Positions 16,808-24,475 of a DNA stretch of 64,000 bases are shown here, in pieces (the first letter of the stretch is position 1; each line of letters begins with the position of its first letter). The position numbers were made by a program, and so were the translations under genes. A model generated the notes under the pieces. It had not been told where the DNA came from and ran no database searches. It saw nothing but the letters and a program-made list of their open reading frames with translations. The stretch is from Phycisphaerae bacterium (lineage in GTDB: Bacteria; Planctomycetota; Phycisphaerae; UBA1845): NCBI GenBank assembly GCA_024102815.1, contig JAGFJJ010000011.1, positions 1 through 64,000 of the forward strand, read 5' to 3'.

Positions 16808-19045
16808 ATGAAACGAGAAGTCCAACGGGTGACGCTCGCCGCCTTGGCGCTGGCGATGGTTCCACTTGCCGTAGTCCGCGCGAGTCCTTCGGGCCCGGCA
16901 GATGCGGGTTCCGTCGGGTTGGCGGGCGAGAACGAATTCATCATTCGCCCGCGTCTGGAGGTCCGCGTCCCGTCGGCCTGCCGGCTGATGTCGGAGACTC
17001 AACGCTCCCATGCGGGCGTCTTCGCAGACTTCGGCAAAGGGCTCTTGCTGGAGATTGCGCAGTCTTCGGCCGAGGGCATCAGTGCCCAGGAGGCGCTGGG
17101 CATCGCGAGCAGCTTTGCTTCCTGGCCGGATACGAGCGTCGGCGTGTTTGTCTTCGCCCCGGACCGTATCGGGCGGGAACGCTGGGCCGTTCGAACCGAC
17201 TGGCCGGTGAAGGACCTGTCGCAACGGATCCGGAACCTGCTGGATCTGCCGGCGGCACAAGACGTTTTCGTCGGCATTCGGGCGGAGGCAGACGGCGGCG
17301 GACTGGTCTTGAAGCTAAACGACGAGCCATTCGCCCTGGTTTATGGCGCAGAGGACGGCGGCTCCGTGCTGGCCTCGCATGCGGAACTGCCTCTGCCGCC
17401 GCGAACGGCCGCCATGAAGGTTGCGGCCGCGGCAGCGGAAAAAGCCGGTGACGAAGACGCCGAGGAAAACGAGAACAAGTCGGACGGCGATTCGCCATCG
17501 AGCGATAACGACGCGGTGATCACCTGCCGTCTGAATCTGAAGGGAACCGAGCAGGACTCCGGCGCCACGTTCCTGTCGTCGTTCCAGGCAATCAGCGGCG
17601 TGGAATACACGGGGCGGGTTGATGGGGCCGGCAACTGGGTGGAGAAGATCCGCATTGACTGGCCACCGATCGCCGGCGTCGGCGCCAAGGTCATTTTCGG
17701 CAGGCTGAAACAGACGTTCTTCTCGCCGGACGAGGCTTTTGCCACGCTGGCGGTGAGCGTGTCGGCGGCACCGGGCCTGCTCGATCAACTGGCGGGGCTC
17801 GGCCCGCAGATGATGCTCCGCAACGAGGGCGAGTTCGAGGCCGTCGCCGATCTGGCGGCGGGCTCCATCAGCCAGATGATCGATGACTCGATGGCGCTGA
17901 CCATTCTGCCGGGAACGGGCGTTTTCCCCGCCCCCGACTTCGTGGTTCAGGCGCGGACCGAGGATCCCGAAGCCCTGATCAAAGTGCTCCGCAAGCGGAC
18001 TGAGCAGATCAACAAGCTCTACCGGGAGCGCGATCTGCCGGAGCCGTGGCGGGAGGAGGAAGTTCGGGGCCGTACGGTCTTCTGGAGCAACAGCCGGTCG
18101 ACCATGCCGGGAGCGATCCTGCCGCTGGTGCTTCGGCCGGTCCTCTTCGTCACGCAGGAGAAGGACGACCGGGATCGTGAACGGAACTACCTTGTGGCGG
18201 GCTGGACCAGTGTCTCTCCGGACAGCCTGGTTCGGCGTTGGATCGACTTCCCCCGTACGAAGGACTTCCGGCAACTTCCCGATCGACGCAAGACGAACGG
18301 ACAACTCTGGTTGAACTGGCAGCAGGTCTATCGCTGGGTCCAGCCATACATCGATCTGGCCATCAGCGGTGCGTCGCTGCACATGCTGACCCCGGACCGC
18401 GAAAAGATCGCGGATGACCTCACGAACGCCGTGGTGACGGCAAAGCTCGGATACACGGGCCTTTCGCTGTCGCACGAGGGCCCGATCCCGGCGGCGGTGA
18501 TCGTGCTGCCGTCGATGTGGGCGTCGGCCAGCGCCGTGGATCGATCCGGCGGGAGCGATCTCGCCCGGGAACGGCTGGCCTGCCAGCAACTCAAAGTGCT
18601 CTATCATCACTGCAAGCTGTTCCGAAAGGACTTCGGTCGCTGGCCGGCGGAGGTTGCGGAACTCGACGGCTACATCGACTTCGCCGGACATCCGGAACTG
18701 CTCAAGCTGGAGCTCTCTTCCAGCCAGCAGTGGAGCGAGTTCTTCACGGATATGTTCACGTTTGACGGGGAGAAGAAGAAGGTCGAGGAAGACGAGGTCG
18801 AAGAAGGTCCCGGCGCCGGCATCGATGATGACCTGTACGTCATTGATTGGGGTCGCGATCGGTGGACGCTGGGGTACAAGCCCGGCACGCTGGAACACCT
18901 GGAGAAGCTGTACATCGACCAGGACGGCGAAATTCATCGCGTGGTAAGCAAGGATAAACCGGCTGCGGCGGCGAGCGGCGATGCGCCCCCGGCCACGTCG
19001 GATGCGTCCGCCGAGGACGGTCCGCAGGACCAGGAAGAGGAGTGA
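16808..19045 (+). CDS. Large exported protein of unknown function
   Basis: 745 residues, signal peptide about 1-23 (LALAMVPLAVVRA). ATG 16808 has GGAGGA (16795-16800) seven bases upstream; the frame is open to 16727 but that extension overlaps the previous gene and lacks a site. A charged Asp/Glu/Lys/Ser linker (about 207-235) divides two alpha/beta halves. Near the C-terminus, YHHCKLFRKDFGRWPAEV resembles the 'Y..d.GryP' segment of pseudopilin C-terminal domains, followed by an acidic stretch and an Ala/Glu-rich tail. No family recognised; it may be distantly related to the preceding DUF3352-like protein. Its stop overlaps the first possible start of sppA, supporting an operon. Confidence 0.8.
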   Translation: MKREVQRVTLAALALAMVPLAVVRASPSGPADAGSVGLAGENEFIIRPRLEVRVPSACRLMSETQRSHAGVFADFGKGLLLEIAQSSAEGISAQEALGIASSFASWPDTSVGVFVFAPDRIGRERWAVRTDWPVKDLSQRIRNLLDLPAAQDVFVGIRAEADGGGLVLKLNDEPFALVYGAEDGGSVLASHAELPLPPRTAAMKVAAAAAEKAGDEDAEENENKSDGDSPSSDNDAVITCRLNLKGTEQDSGATFLSSFQAISGVEYTGRVDGAGNWVEKIRIDWPPIAGVGAKVIFGRLKQTFFSPDEAFATLAVSVSAAPGLLDQLAGLGPQMMLRNEGEFEAVADLAAGSISQMIDDSMALTILPGTGVFPAPDFVVQARTEDPEALIKVLRKRTEQINKLYRERDLPEPWREEEVRGRTVFWSNSRSTMPGAILPLVLRPVLFVTQEKDDRDRERNYLVAGWTSVSPDSLVRRWIDFPRTKDFRQLPDRRKTNGQLWLNWQQVYRWVQPYIDLAISGASLHMLTPDREKIADDLTNAVVTAKLGYTGLSLSHEGPIPAAVIVLPSMWASASAVDRSGGSDLARERLACQQLKVLYHHCKLFRKDFGRWPAEVAELDGYIDFAGHPELLKLELSSSQQWSEFFTDMFTFDGEKKKVEEDEVEEGPGAGIDDDLYVIDWGRDRWTLGYKPGTLEHLEKLYIDQDGEIHRVVSKDKPAAAASGDAPPATSDASAEDGPQDQEEE

Positions 19046-19050
19046 GCACG

Positions 19051-20943
19051 ATGAGACGCGTCACATACGTACTGGGGTGGCTCGTGCTGCTGGGATTCGT
19101 CGCAGCGCCGGCCTATGCCGTGGAGAACGAGAAGAAGCCGGACAGCAGCGCTTCGTCAAACGAAGCCGCCAACGGCGAGGAACAAGAAAGCCCGATTCAG
19201 CGACTGGTCGAAGTGCGGATCGACGAATACGTCGTCCCCGCCCGGGCGATCAATATCCCGTTGCCCGGCAAGACCAAGACGCTGCAGGAGCTGCGCGAGC
19301 AGTTCAAGGACCTGGCGGAAGACGACCGGGTCGGGGCCGTGCTGCTGGATATCGGCACGCTCCAGCTCTCCATGCCCGACATCGAGGAGCTCCGCGCCAG
19401 CCTGGAGCTGCTCAAGAACAAGGGCAAGAAGGTCTCGGCGTTTCTCAACCTGGCGACGCCGAACGGATATCTCCTGGCTTGCGCGGCCGATGAGATCGTG
19501 GTGGCACCGACCGGGAACGTGGTGATTCCGGGACTGGGACGGGCGTTCCCGTTCCTGAAGGGTTACTACCAGATGGTCGGCATGGAATACGACGTCGTCA
19601 CCGCGGGGCGCTTCAAGTATCCCGGCTTTGTCAATCGGCGGGAGCCGGACAAATTCTTCCTCGAGGAGTTCAACGCCATCCTGGACGGATGGATCGGCGA
19701 CTACATGCGGATGATCGGCACGGCGCGGAAGCTGTCCCCCGAGGCCGTCAAGGACGCCATCAACCACGCGCTGTTTCGCGCCGACGAGGCCCTCCAGCGC
19801 GGCCTTGTGGATCGCCTGGCGTACTACGACGAGTGCAAGGAGCAGGTCCTGCGGCGGGGGAAGTACCGGCTCCAGAAATCGCGAGAAGAGGGCCTGGCCA
19901 ACGTGAACTCGCTCCAGGACCTGATGGAGCTCATCAACGAGCAGATCCGCGAGCAGGAAGAAGCACGGAAGGCGGTGGGTCCCAAGATCGCGGTGCTCCA
20001 GGCGCGCGGTCCGATCATCGACATGACGCTGGGGCCGAGCTTCGCTTCCCAGGTTATTTCCCGGGAAGACTTCGTGAAGGTCGTCCGTGAGCTTCGCAAG
20101 AATGATTCGATCAAGGCGGTGGTCATGCATGTCGACTCGCCGGGCGGGTCGGGATATGCATCCGACGTCATCTGGCAAGAGCTTCGCGCCCTGGACGACG
20201 TCAAGCCGCTGGTGGTGAGCATGGGCTCGGTTGCAGGCTCGGGTGGATATTACATCGCGTGTCCGGCACGCAAGATTTTCGCCCATCCGACGACCATCAC
20301 GGGTTCGATCGGCGTGATCGGCATTTTCCCGTCGATGCGGTCCATGTTGAACCGCATGGACTATGAAATGACCACGATGCAGCGCGGCGAGCGCGCACTG
20401 CTGGGCTCCGGACTGGATACGCTCTCGCCGGAGGAGCGGCAGTTCCTTCAGGATTACATCAGTGATTTCTACTCCGTGTTCGTCGATCGCGTGGCGACCG
20501 GACGGCGCATGCCCGCCGAGGTCGTGCGGCAGATCGCCGAAGGGCGCATCTACACGGGTCGCCAAGCCAAGGAGCTGCGTCTCATTGATGAACTTGGCAG
20601 CCTTTCCGATGCCATCGACGCCGCCCGCGAGATGGCCAACATCCCGCCGAGCGCTGAAGTGCGGATCGTATACTACCCCCGGGCGAGCAGTCTCGGCGAG
20701 CTGCTGGAAGGCATCGGATCGGTCTCCGCGGCCCAGGCGGTAAGTGTGTTCTCGCAAGCGGCCTCGCCGGCACCGGCCTTGCCGTTTGACGCGCAGTTGA
20801 AGCTGTTCTCGTCGAGGATCGAGCCGCTGTGCTGGATGGCGGTACCGCCCTTCTACGAGGGCGCGACGGTGCCGGGCGTATCCGTGCTGCCTTCGCTGCC
20901 GATGCGGAATACGCCGGCTCCCGCGTTGCCGTGGGCACCGTAG
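19051..20943 (+). CDS. sppA: Signal peptide peptidase SppA, 67K type
   Basis: Membrane-bound S49 serine protease that degrades signal peptides after export. Signal/anchor at residues 2-22. Two S49 domains are present: the N-terminal one contributes the catalytic lysine (TAGRFKYPG, about K189), the C-terminal one the serine (MGSVAGSGGYY, about S397), the Lys/Ser pair of long SppA enzymes. Length 630 matches the 67K class. A GTG at 19042 is an alternative start; ATG 19051 has AGGAG 8 nt upstream. A Pro/Ala-rich C-terminal tail (about 570-630) is extra. Coupled to the two exported unknowns upstream; a hairpin follows at 21013. Confidence 0.93.
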   Translation: MRRVTYVLGWLVLLGFVAAPAYAVENEKKPDSSASSNEAANGEEQESPIQRLVEVRIDEYVVPARAINIPLPGKTKTLQELREQFKDLAEDDRVGAVLLDIGTLQLSMPDIEELRASLELLKNKGKKVSAFLNLATPNGYLLACAADEIVVAPTGNVVIPGLGRAFPFLKGYYQMVGMEYDVVTAGRFKYPGFVNRREPDKFFLEEFNAILDGWIGDYMRMIGTARKLSPEAVKDAINHALFRADEALQRGLVDRLAYYDECKEQVLRRGKYRLQKSREEGLANVNSLQDLMELINEQIREQEEARKAVGPKIAVLQARGPIIDMTLGPSFASQVISREDFVKVVRELRKNDSIKAVVMHVDSPGGSGYASDVIWQELRALDDVKPLVVSMGSVAGSGGYYIACPARKIFAHPTTITGSIGVIGIFPSMRSMLNRMDYEMTTMQRGERALLGSGLDTLSPEERQFLQDYISDFYSVFVDRVATGRRMPAEVVRQIAEGRIYTGRQAKELRLIDELGSLSDAIDAAREMANIPPSAEVRIVYYPRASSLGELLEGIGSVSAAQAVSVFSQAASPAPALPFDAQLKLFSSRIEPLCWMAVPPFYEGATVPGVSVLPSLPMRNTPAPALPWAP

Positions 20944-21012
20944 CGGGTCAGATCGAAACTGGGGTGACGTTTCCATGTCGATCACCCGATATTTTCAAGA
21001 GCGATGAAATAC

Positions 21013-21042
21013 ACGGCGGGAGCGTCATGGCGCTCCCGCCGT
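21013..21042 (+). terminator. Hairpin downstream of sppA
   Basis: Perfect 12-bp stem ACGGCGGGAGCG (21013-21024)/CGCTCCCGCCGT (21031-21042), loop TCATGG, 70 bp past the sppA stop. There is no strong T-run after it. Probably ends the three-gene transcript. Confidence 0.55.
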
Positions 21043-21129
21043 TCGTACTTGTGACGGCGGCTGGTGCGCCGGTCGACGTCGACTCCCGTTTTCTGAATCA
21101 AGCTATTCCTCCCATGTCGAGGATAAGAG

Positions 21130-21888
21130 ATGACCGAACACAAGACGGATTTGGAATCGCCCGGCGGGTCGTCAGCTTTTCCGACACCATGTAGGCCGAG
21201 ATGGCGCCGACGCGCACGCTTTCTGTGGGGCGAATGGATCAAGCCCATCGTTATCGTCGTGGCGATCTGCACGACATTCCGATCGGCCGTGGCGGATTGG
21301 AACGTGGTTCCCACGGGCTCCATGAAACCAACGATCGTCGAAGGCGATCGAATCGTCGTGAACAAGCTTGCCTACGGGCTGCGTGTGCCCGTAATGGGCT
21401 GGTGGCTGGCGGAGTGGTCACAACCGCAGCGCGGCGAGGTCGTTGTGCTCTTCGAGCCGAACACGGGACAGCGGCTGGTCAAGCGCGTCATCGGCGTGCC
21501 GGGCGATACGATCAGCGCGCTCAACGGCGTCCTGCTGGTGAACGGCGTCGCCGCGACGTATTCGTCGGCGAACGAGGCAGACATCGAAGCGGTCACGACG
21601 GAGGATCGTCGGACCCATGGATTCGCCACGGAGTCGCTTGGCGGCACAGAGCACGCGGTAATGCGCGTTCCGTTCGCCATCCGGTCAGGCGACTTCGGGC
21701 CTGTGGACGTCCCGCCCGGCCATTACTTCGTGATGGGAGACAATCGGGAGGAGAGTCGGGACTCGCGTGCTTTTGGCTGCGTGCCAAGATCGCTCATCGT
21801 CGGACGGACCCGACACGTTGCGCTCTCGCTTGACCCGCAATGGTGGTATCTGCCGCGATTAGACCGCTTCTGGCACGAACTGCGTTAG
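21130..21888 (+). CDS. lepB: Signal peptidase I (LepB)
   Basis: Inner-membrane S26 serine protease that removes signal peptides from exported proteins. One membrane anchor (about 36-52), box B PTGSMKPTI with catalytic Ser64, box D RLVKRVIGVPGD with Lys118, and box E GDNREESRDSRAFG. Length 252. The segment between boxes D and E is expanded (about 125-190). It follows SppA after a hairpin, so two successive steps of signal-peptide handling are encoded side by side, though probably as separate transcripts. The ribosome site is weak (AGGATAAGAG). Confidence 0.95.
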   Translation: MTEHKTDLESPGGSSAFPTPCRPRWRRRARFLWGEWIKPIVIVVAICTTFRSAVADWNVVPTGSMKPTIVEGDRIVVNKLAYGLRVPVMGWWLAEWSQPQRGEVVVLFEPNTGQRLVKRVIGVPGDTISALNGVLLVNGVAATYSSANEADIEAVTTEDRRTHGFATESLGGTEHAVMRVPFAIRSGDFGPVDVPPGHYFVMGDNREESRDSRAFGCVPRSLIVGRTRHVALSLDPQWWYLPRLDRFWHELR

Positions 21889-21928
21889 GCTCGCTTATCA
21901 GGCACGCGGTGGCGTCGAACTCCCGCGA

Positions 21929-23158
21929 TCAGTGTGTGACAAGCCACGCGGACAGGACTTCCGTTCCGAGCTCAAGCTGCGGGTCCGCCCCAGCGGCATA
22001 GGGAATTTTGCGGGACATGGCGAAGTCGGGCTGTTGCGGTTTGCCCTCGAGCGACAGACGCTGGCCGGGAAGCATGAGGTAGCCGTCCAGGCCGACCGGT
22101 CCGGTGTGGGCCAGATCCACCGTCGTGACCGCCCCGGCGGTCCGCTCACCAACCATGATGATGCGGTTCGCGTCCCGCGCCGCGTTGACCACGATTTCCT
22201 TGGCACTGCGGGTTCCCGCTCCTGTCAGCACGACCATGGGACAAGCCGGCGGGGAAAGCGACCGACCGCCCACCGGAGAAGGTCCCCGTCCGAGCAGAAA
22301 CCACGTCGCCGCCGTCGTGGTCCCTCCGTAGCCGTCGCGGAAGTCGAGGATGACGCCGTCAGCGTCGGCCGCTTCCGCAGCCAGATCGGAAAACATTCGT
22401 CCTGCACCAAGGAGCGTCCATACGTGGGCATAGACGAACGTGCGCCCGTCGCGTACGAACGAGCGAATGCTGGCCCGCATGGCTCGATGGATTGCCGCAG
22501 TCATCGACTCCCGCACCGGAACGAGTTCCACGAAATGCGAATGCCCGGGCGTCCGGCGCAGTTCGATTTGAACCGGACGACCGGACCTTCCGCGAAACGC
22601 CTCGACCGGGGTGAATGGCCCGTCGTCGACCGCAACCAGCTCATCTCCGACACAAATGTCGGCGTCGGATGCCGGAGAGGACTCCAGGATTCCTGCAACG
22701 AACCAGCGACCGGAAATGCGACTGGGGATGATACCGACGTGGTCCACGAGCAGACGCGCGCCGCCTCGCTCCAGCGCGCTGGAAAGCAACCAATAGTCCA
22801 GCTCGTCGTCCGTGAAGTACTGAAAGTGCGACTGACCTGTCGCCGCGATGAGTGCGTTGAGCCGATCGGCGAATTCCGCGTGCGAGCTCGAGGCGACAAT
22901 GGCCGCCCGATGCGTCTGCACGAGGTTGTTCCATTGCTCCCGGCCGGCGCGCGAGGAGAAGAATCCGCCGCGGCGAATGCGTTGGAGAATCTCATCGAAG
23001 CGGTGCTCGGGACCGGCTGCCTCGAACGTTCCGGAATCGGGTTCGGTCGACCGTGACACTGCCGGCACCTCGACCGGACGTGCGATGGCCTTTCCCGCAG
23101 TGAACGCACAGGGGACAAACAGGAATACAAGCCGAAGAAAGAGCATTGCTCGGTTCAT
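21929..23158 (-). CDS. Exported S41-family (tail-specific-like) protease
   Basis: Signal peptide about 1-26. The C-terminal domain has S41 signatures: DGVILDFRDGYGG, VVLTGAGTRSAKEIV with the likely catalytic Ser, and IIMVGERTAGAV. A PDZ-like region is suggested at about 130-205 (VAGILESSPASDADICVGDELVAV). Length 409. The expected catalytic lysine is taken to be in the SAKE segment. Convergent with lepB (40 bp apart). Substrates unknown. The PDZ reading is an inference. Confidence 0.85.
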   Translation of the reverse strand: MNRAMLFLRLVFLFVPCAFTAGKAIARPVEVPAVSRSTEPDSGTFEAAGPEHRFDEILQRIRRGGFFSSRAGREQWNNLVQTHRAAIVASSSHAEFADRLNALIAATGQSHFQYFTDDELDYWLLSSALERGGARLLVDHVGIIPSRISGRWFVAGILESSPASDADICVGDELVAVDDGPFTPVEAFRGRSGRPVQIELRRTPGHSHFVELVPVRESMTAAIHRAMRASIRSFVRDGRTFVYAHVWTLLGAGRMFSDLAAEAADADGVILDFRDGYGGTTTAATWFLLGRGPSPVGGRSLSPPACPMVVLTGAGTRSAKEIVVNAARDANRIIMVGERTAGAVTTVDLAHTGPVGLDGYLMLPGQRLSLEGKPQQPDFAMSRKIPYAAGADPQLELGTEVLSAWLVTH

Positions 23159-23295
23159 CCGCCGCTCCGTATCGCTCGCAGGAGGAAATGACCAAGTCCC
23201 CGTCTTTGTTTAGACGATTTCGGCAAGCGCTTTATTTCGTATTTCTGGCGGTTCCAGTTGGATTTGTCACGGCGAGAGCTACTGCGCGGCGCGCG

Positions 23296-23329
23296 AAAAA
23301 GCCCGGGTTCCATTTACGGAACCCGGGCT
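23296..23329 (-). terminator. Intrinsic terminator of the PEP-CTERM-like gene
   Basis: Textbook rho-independent terminator on the minus strand: 12-bp stem formed by 23318-23329 and 23300-23311 (AGCCCGGGTTCC and complement), 6-nt loop, then five T on the minus strand (AAAAA at 23296-23300). It lies 28 bp past the stop of the gene at 23357. Confidence 0.9.
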
Positions 23330-23356
23330 CTCTTGAATTCTCTCAGAGGACGATGC

Positions 23357-24082
23357 CTACGCGATGCGGCGGCGAAGCAGGCCGATCAGGCCAAAGCCCG
23401 CGAGGCCGAGAATCACGGCGCCCGGCACCGGAGCGGGGCGAGCGGTGAACAGCCAGTCCGAGGACGTAACGTGAACCGGATTCCCGGCCGCATCTTTGTA
23501 GCCGTCGTGCGTGAGCCAGCCCCAGCCGCTGATGCCCGCGAAACCGCGGTGACCGGGAGCGGAGCTGTCGTCACCGAAACGGAAGCTGAAGTTCCCGTCC
23601 GATTTGTCGACCAGGTTGTACGACTGCATGCTGCCGAACTGGGCCGTGATCGTTCCCGAATTGGCGGCGTCTTCGTCCGTAACGCGAACGTCATCCAGGT
23701 TGTAGCCGTCGGCGGCGCTGGTCACGTTCGTGGTGTAGGTGAAGTCCACCTTCCACCAGCCCGCAGTCCCGGCTCCGTAGCCGCTTCCTGTATCCTGGCC
23801 ACCGTAGACGTCACCGAAAATGTGGATCGTGCCCGCACCCAGATCGAAATCGAGGTACATGGCCGACTGCATCGAGCCGTCGTCATAATCAAAATCGAAC
23901 GTGAACCGATGGCTCGTGTTCCCATCGAGTCCGTCCAAGCGCAGACCGTACGGCGGAGGAACGAGGTTCCCGTCCGGGTGGTTGTGCAGGCGATAAAGAA
24001 CGTCCGGAACCATGACCGCCATTGCGGACTGAGCCAGCCCCAAGACAACGGCCACAACTGCGAGAGACGCAAAGCGCTTCAT
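23357..24082 (-). CDS. Exported protein with PEP-CTERM-like C-terminal anchor
   Basis: Signal peptide about 1-20 (VVAVVLGLAQSAMA). The C-terminus has the tripartite sorting signal: APVPGAVILG (VPG in place of the usual VPEP), a hydrophobic helix LAGFGLIGLL and the basic end RRRIA. Such proteins are processed by exosortase and tied to exopolysaccharide; none is in the window. The body (241 residues) is beta-rich with many Asp/Gly/Tyr and no catalytic motif. ATG 24082 is preferred over ATG 24088 because GGGGAA then lies at usable distance. A -35/-10-like pair lies upstream and a strong terminator downstream, so it is probably monocistronic. Confidence 0.85.
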   Translation of the reverse strand: MKRFASLAVVAVVLGLAQSAMAVMVPDVLYRLHNHPDGNLVPPPYGLRLDGLDGNTSHRFTFDFDYDDGSMQSAMYLDFDLGAGTIHIFGDVYGGQDTGSGYGAGTAGWWKVDFTYTTNVTSAADGYNLDDVRVTDEDAANSGTITAQFGSMQSYNLVDKSDGNFSFRFGDDSSAPGHRGFAGISGWGWLTHDGYKDAAGNPVHVTSSDWLFTARPAPVPGAVILGLAGFGLIGLLRRRIA

Positions 24083-24475
24083 GATCATTTCCCCTAACCT
24101 GCGCGATCGTTGCGCGGTGAACTTCCGTTTACGGTTTCACAATCCGGGATTTCCTCCGGCCGGGGGGCATGATAACAGCACTGGAATATCGGAATCAATA
24201 CTGACCCTGCAAAAATTGCGCAAATATTGCTAACCATGCTCCGATAAGCACTTATGACCGATTCGGGCTGCCGGACCGTAGACTTGGAAGGCCCCCGCCG
24301 TCGGGGCTGAGGCTTTTTTCCACGCGGGCGGGAGTCGCCAAAGCGGCCCGCCGATACGCCCACGGACAAATGCAATTGGAGTACGGCGTCCGAGAATCTG
24401 TGGGCCGCCTCGTCCATCGGGTTCTCGATCTTGATGGTGCCGAACTCGCTTCAACGACCGTAGGGAGGTAGTCCA
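24083..24475. other. 393-bp divergent intergenic region
   Basis: Separates the PEP-CTERM-like gene (minus) from the subtilisin-like gene (plus). The left half is A+T-rich and carries a candidate minus-strand promoter (24169-24198). The right half, transcribed as the leader of the protease gene, has hairpins: GCCCC (24291-24295)/GGGGC (24303-24307) followed by TTTTTT at 24314-24319, and GCGGGC (24324-24329)/GCCCGC (24346-24351). No gene is supported. Confidence 0.5.
24169..24198 (-). promoter_or_regulatory. Candidate promoter of the PEP-CTERM-like gene
   Basis: On the minus strand TTGATT (24198-24193) and TATCAT (24174-24169) are spaced by 18 bp, about 80 nt before the start codon, in a locally A+T-rich stretch. 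Match to the sigma-70 consensus is 4/6 at each box. Not proven. Confidence 0.3.

Noticed and set aside
14977..16944. 655-codon open frame on the minus strand
   Set aside because: It is the complement of the exported-protein gene at 14995-16776, Arg/His-rich, with no domain or ribosome site. Same for the long antisense frames over sppA (19156-20985), EF-G (48196-49686), ftsH (58212-60272) and the NHL gene (34146-35687).
24200..24360. c-di-GMP (GEMM) riboswitch ahead of the subtilisin gene
   Set aside because: The GGGA-CGC-AAAGC core is not matched in order or spacing, only fragments of it.
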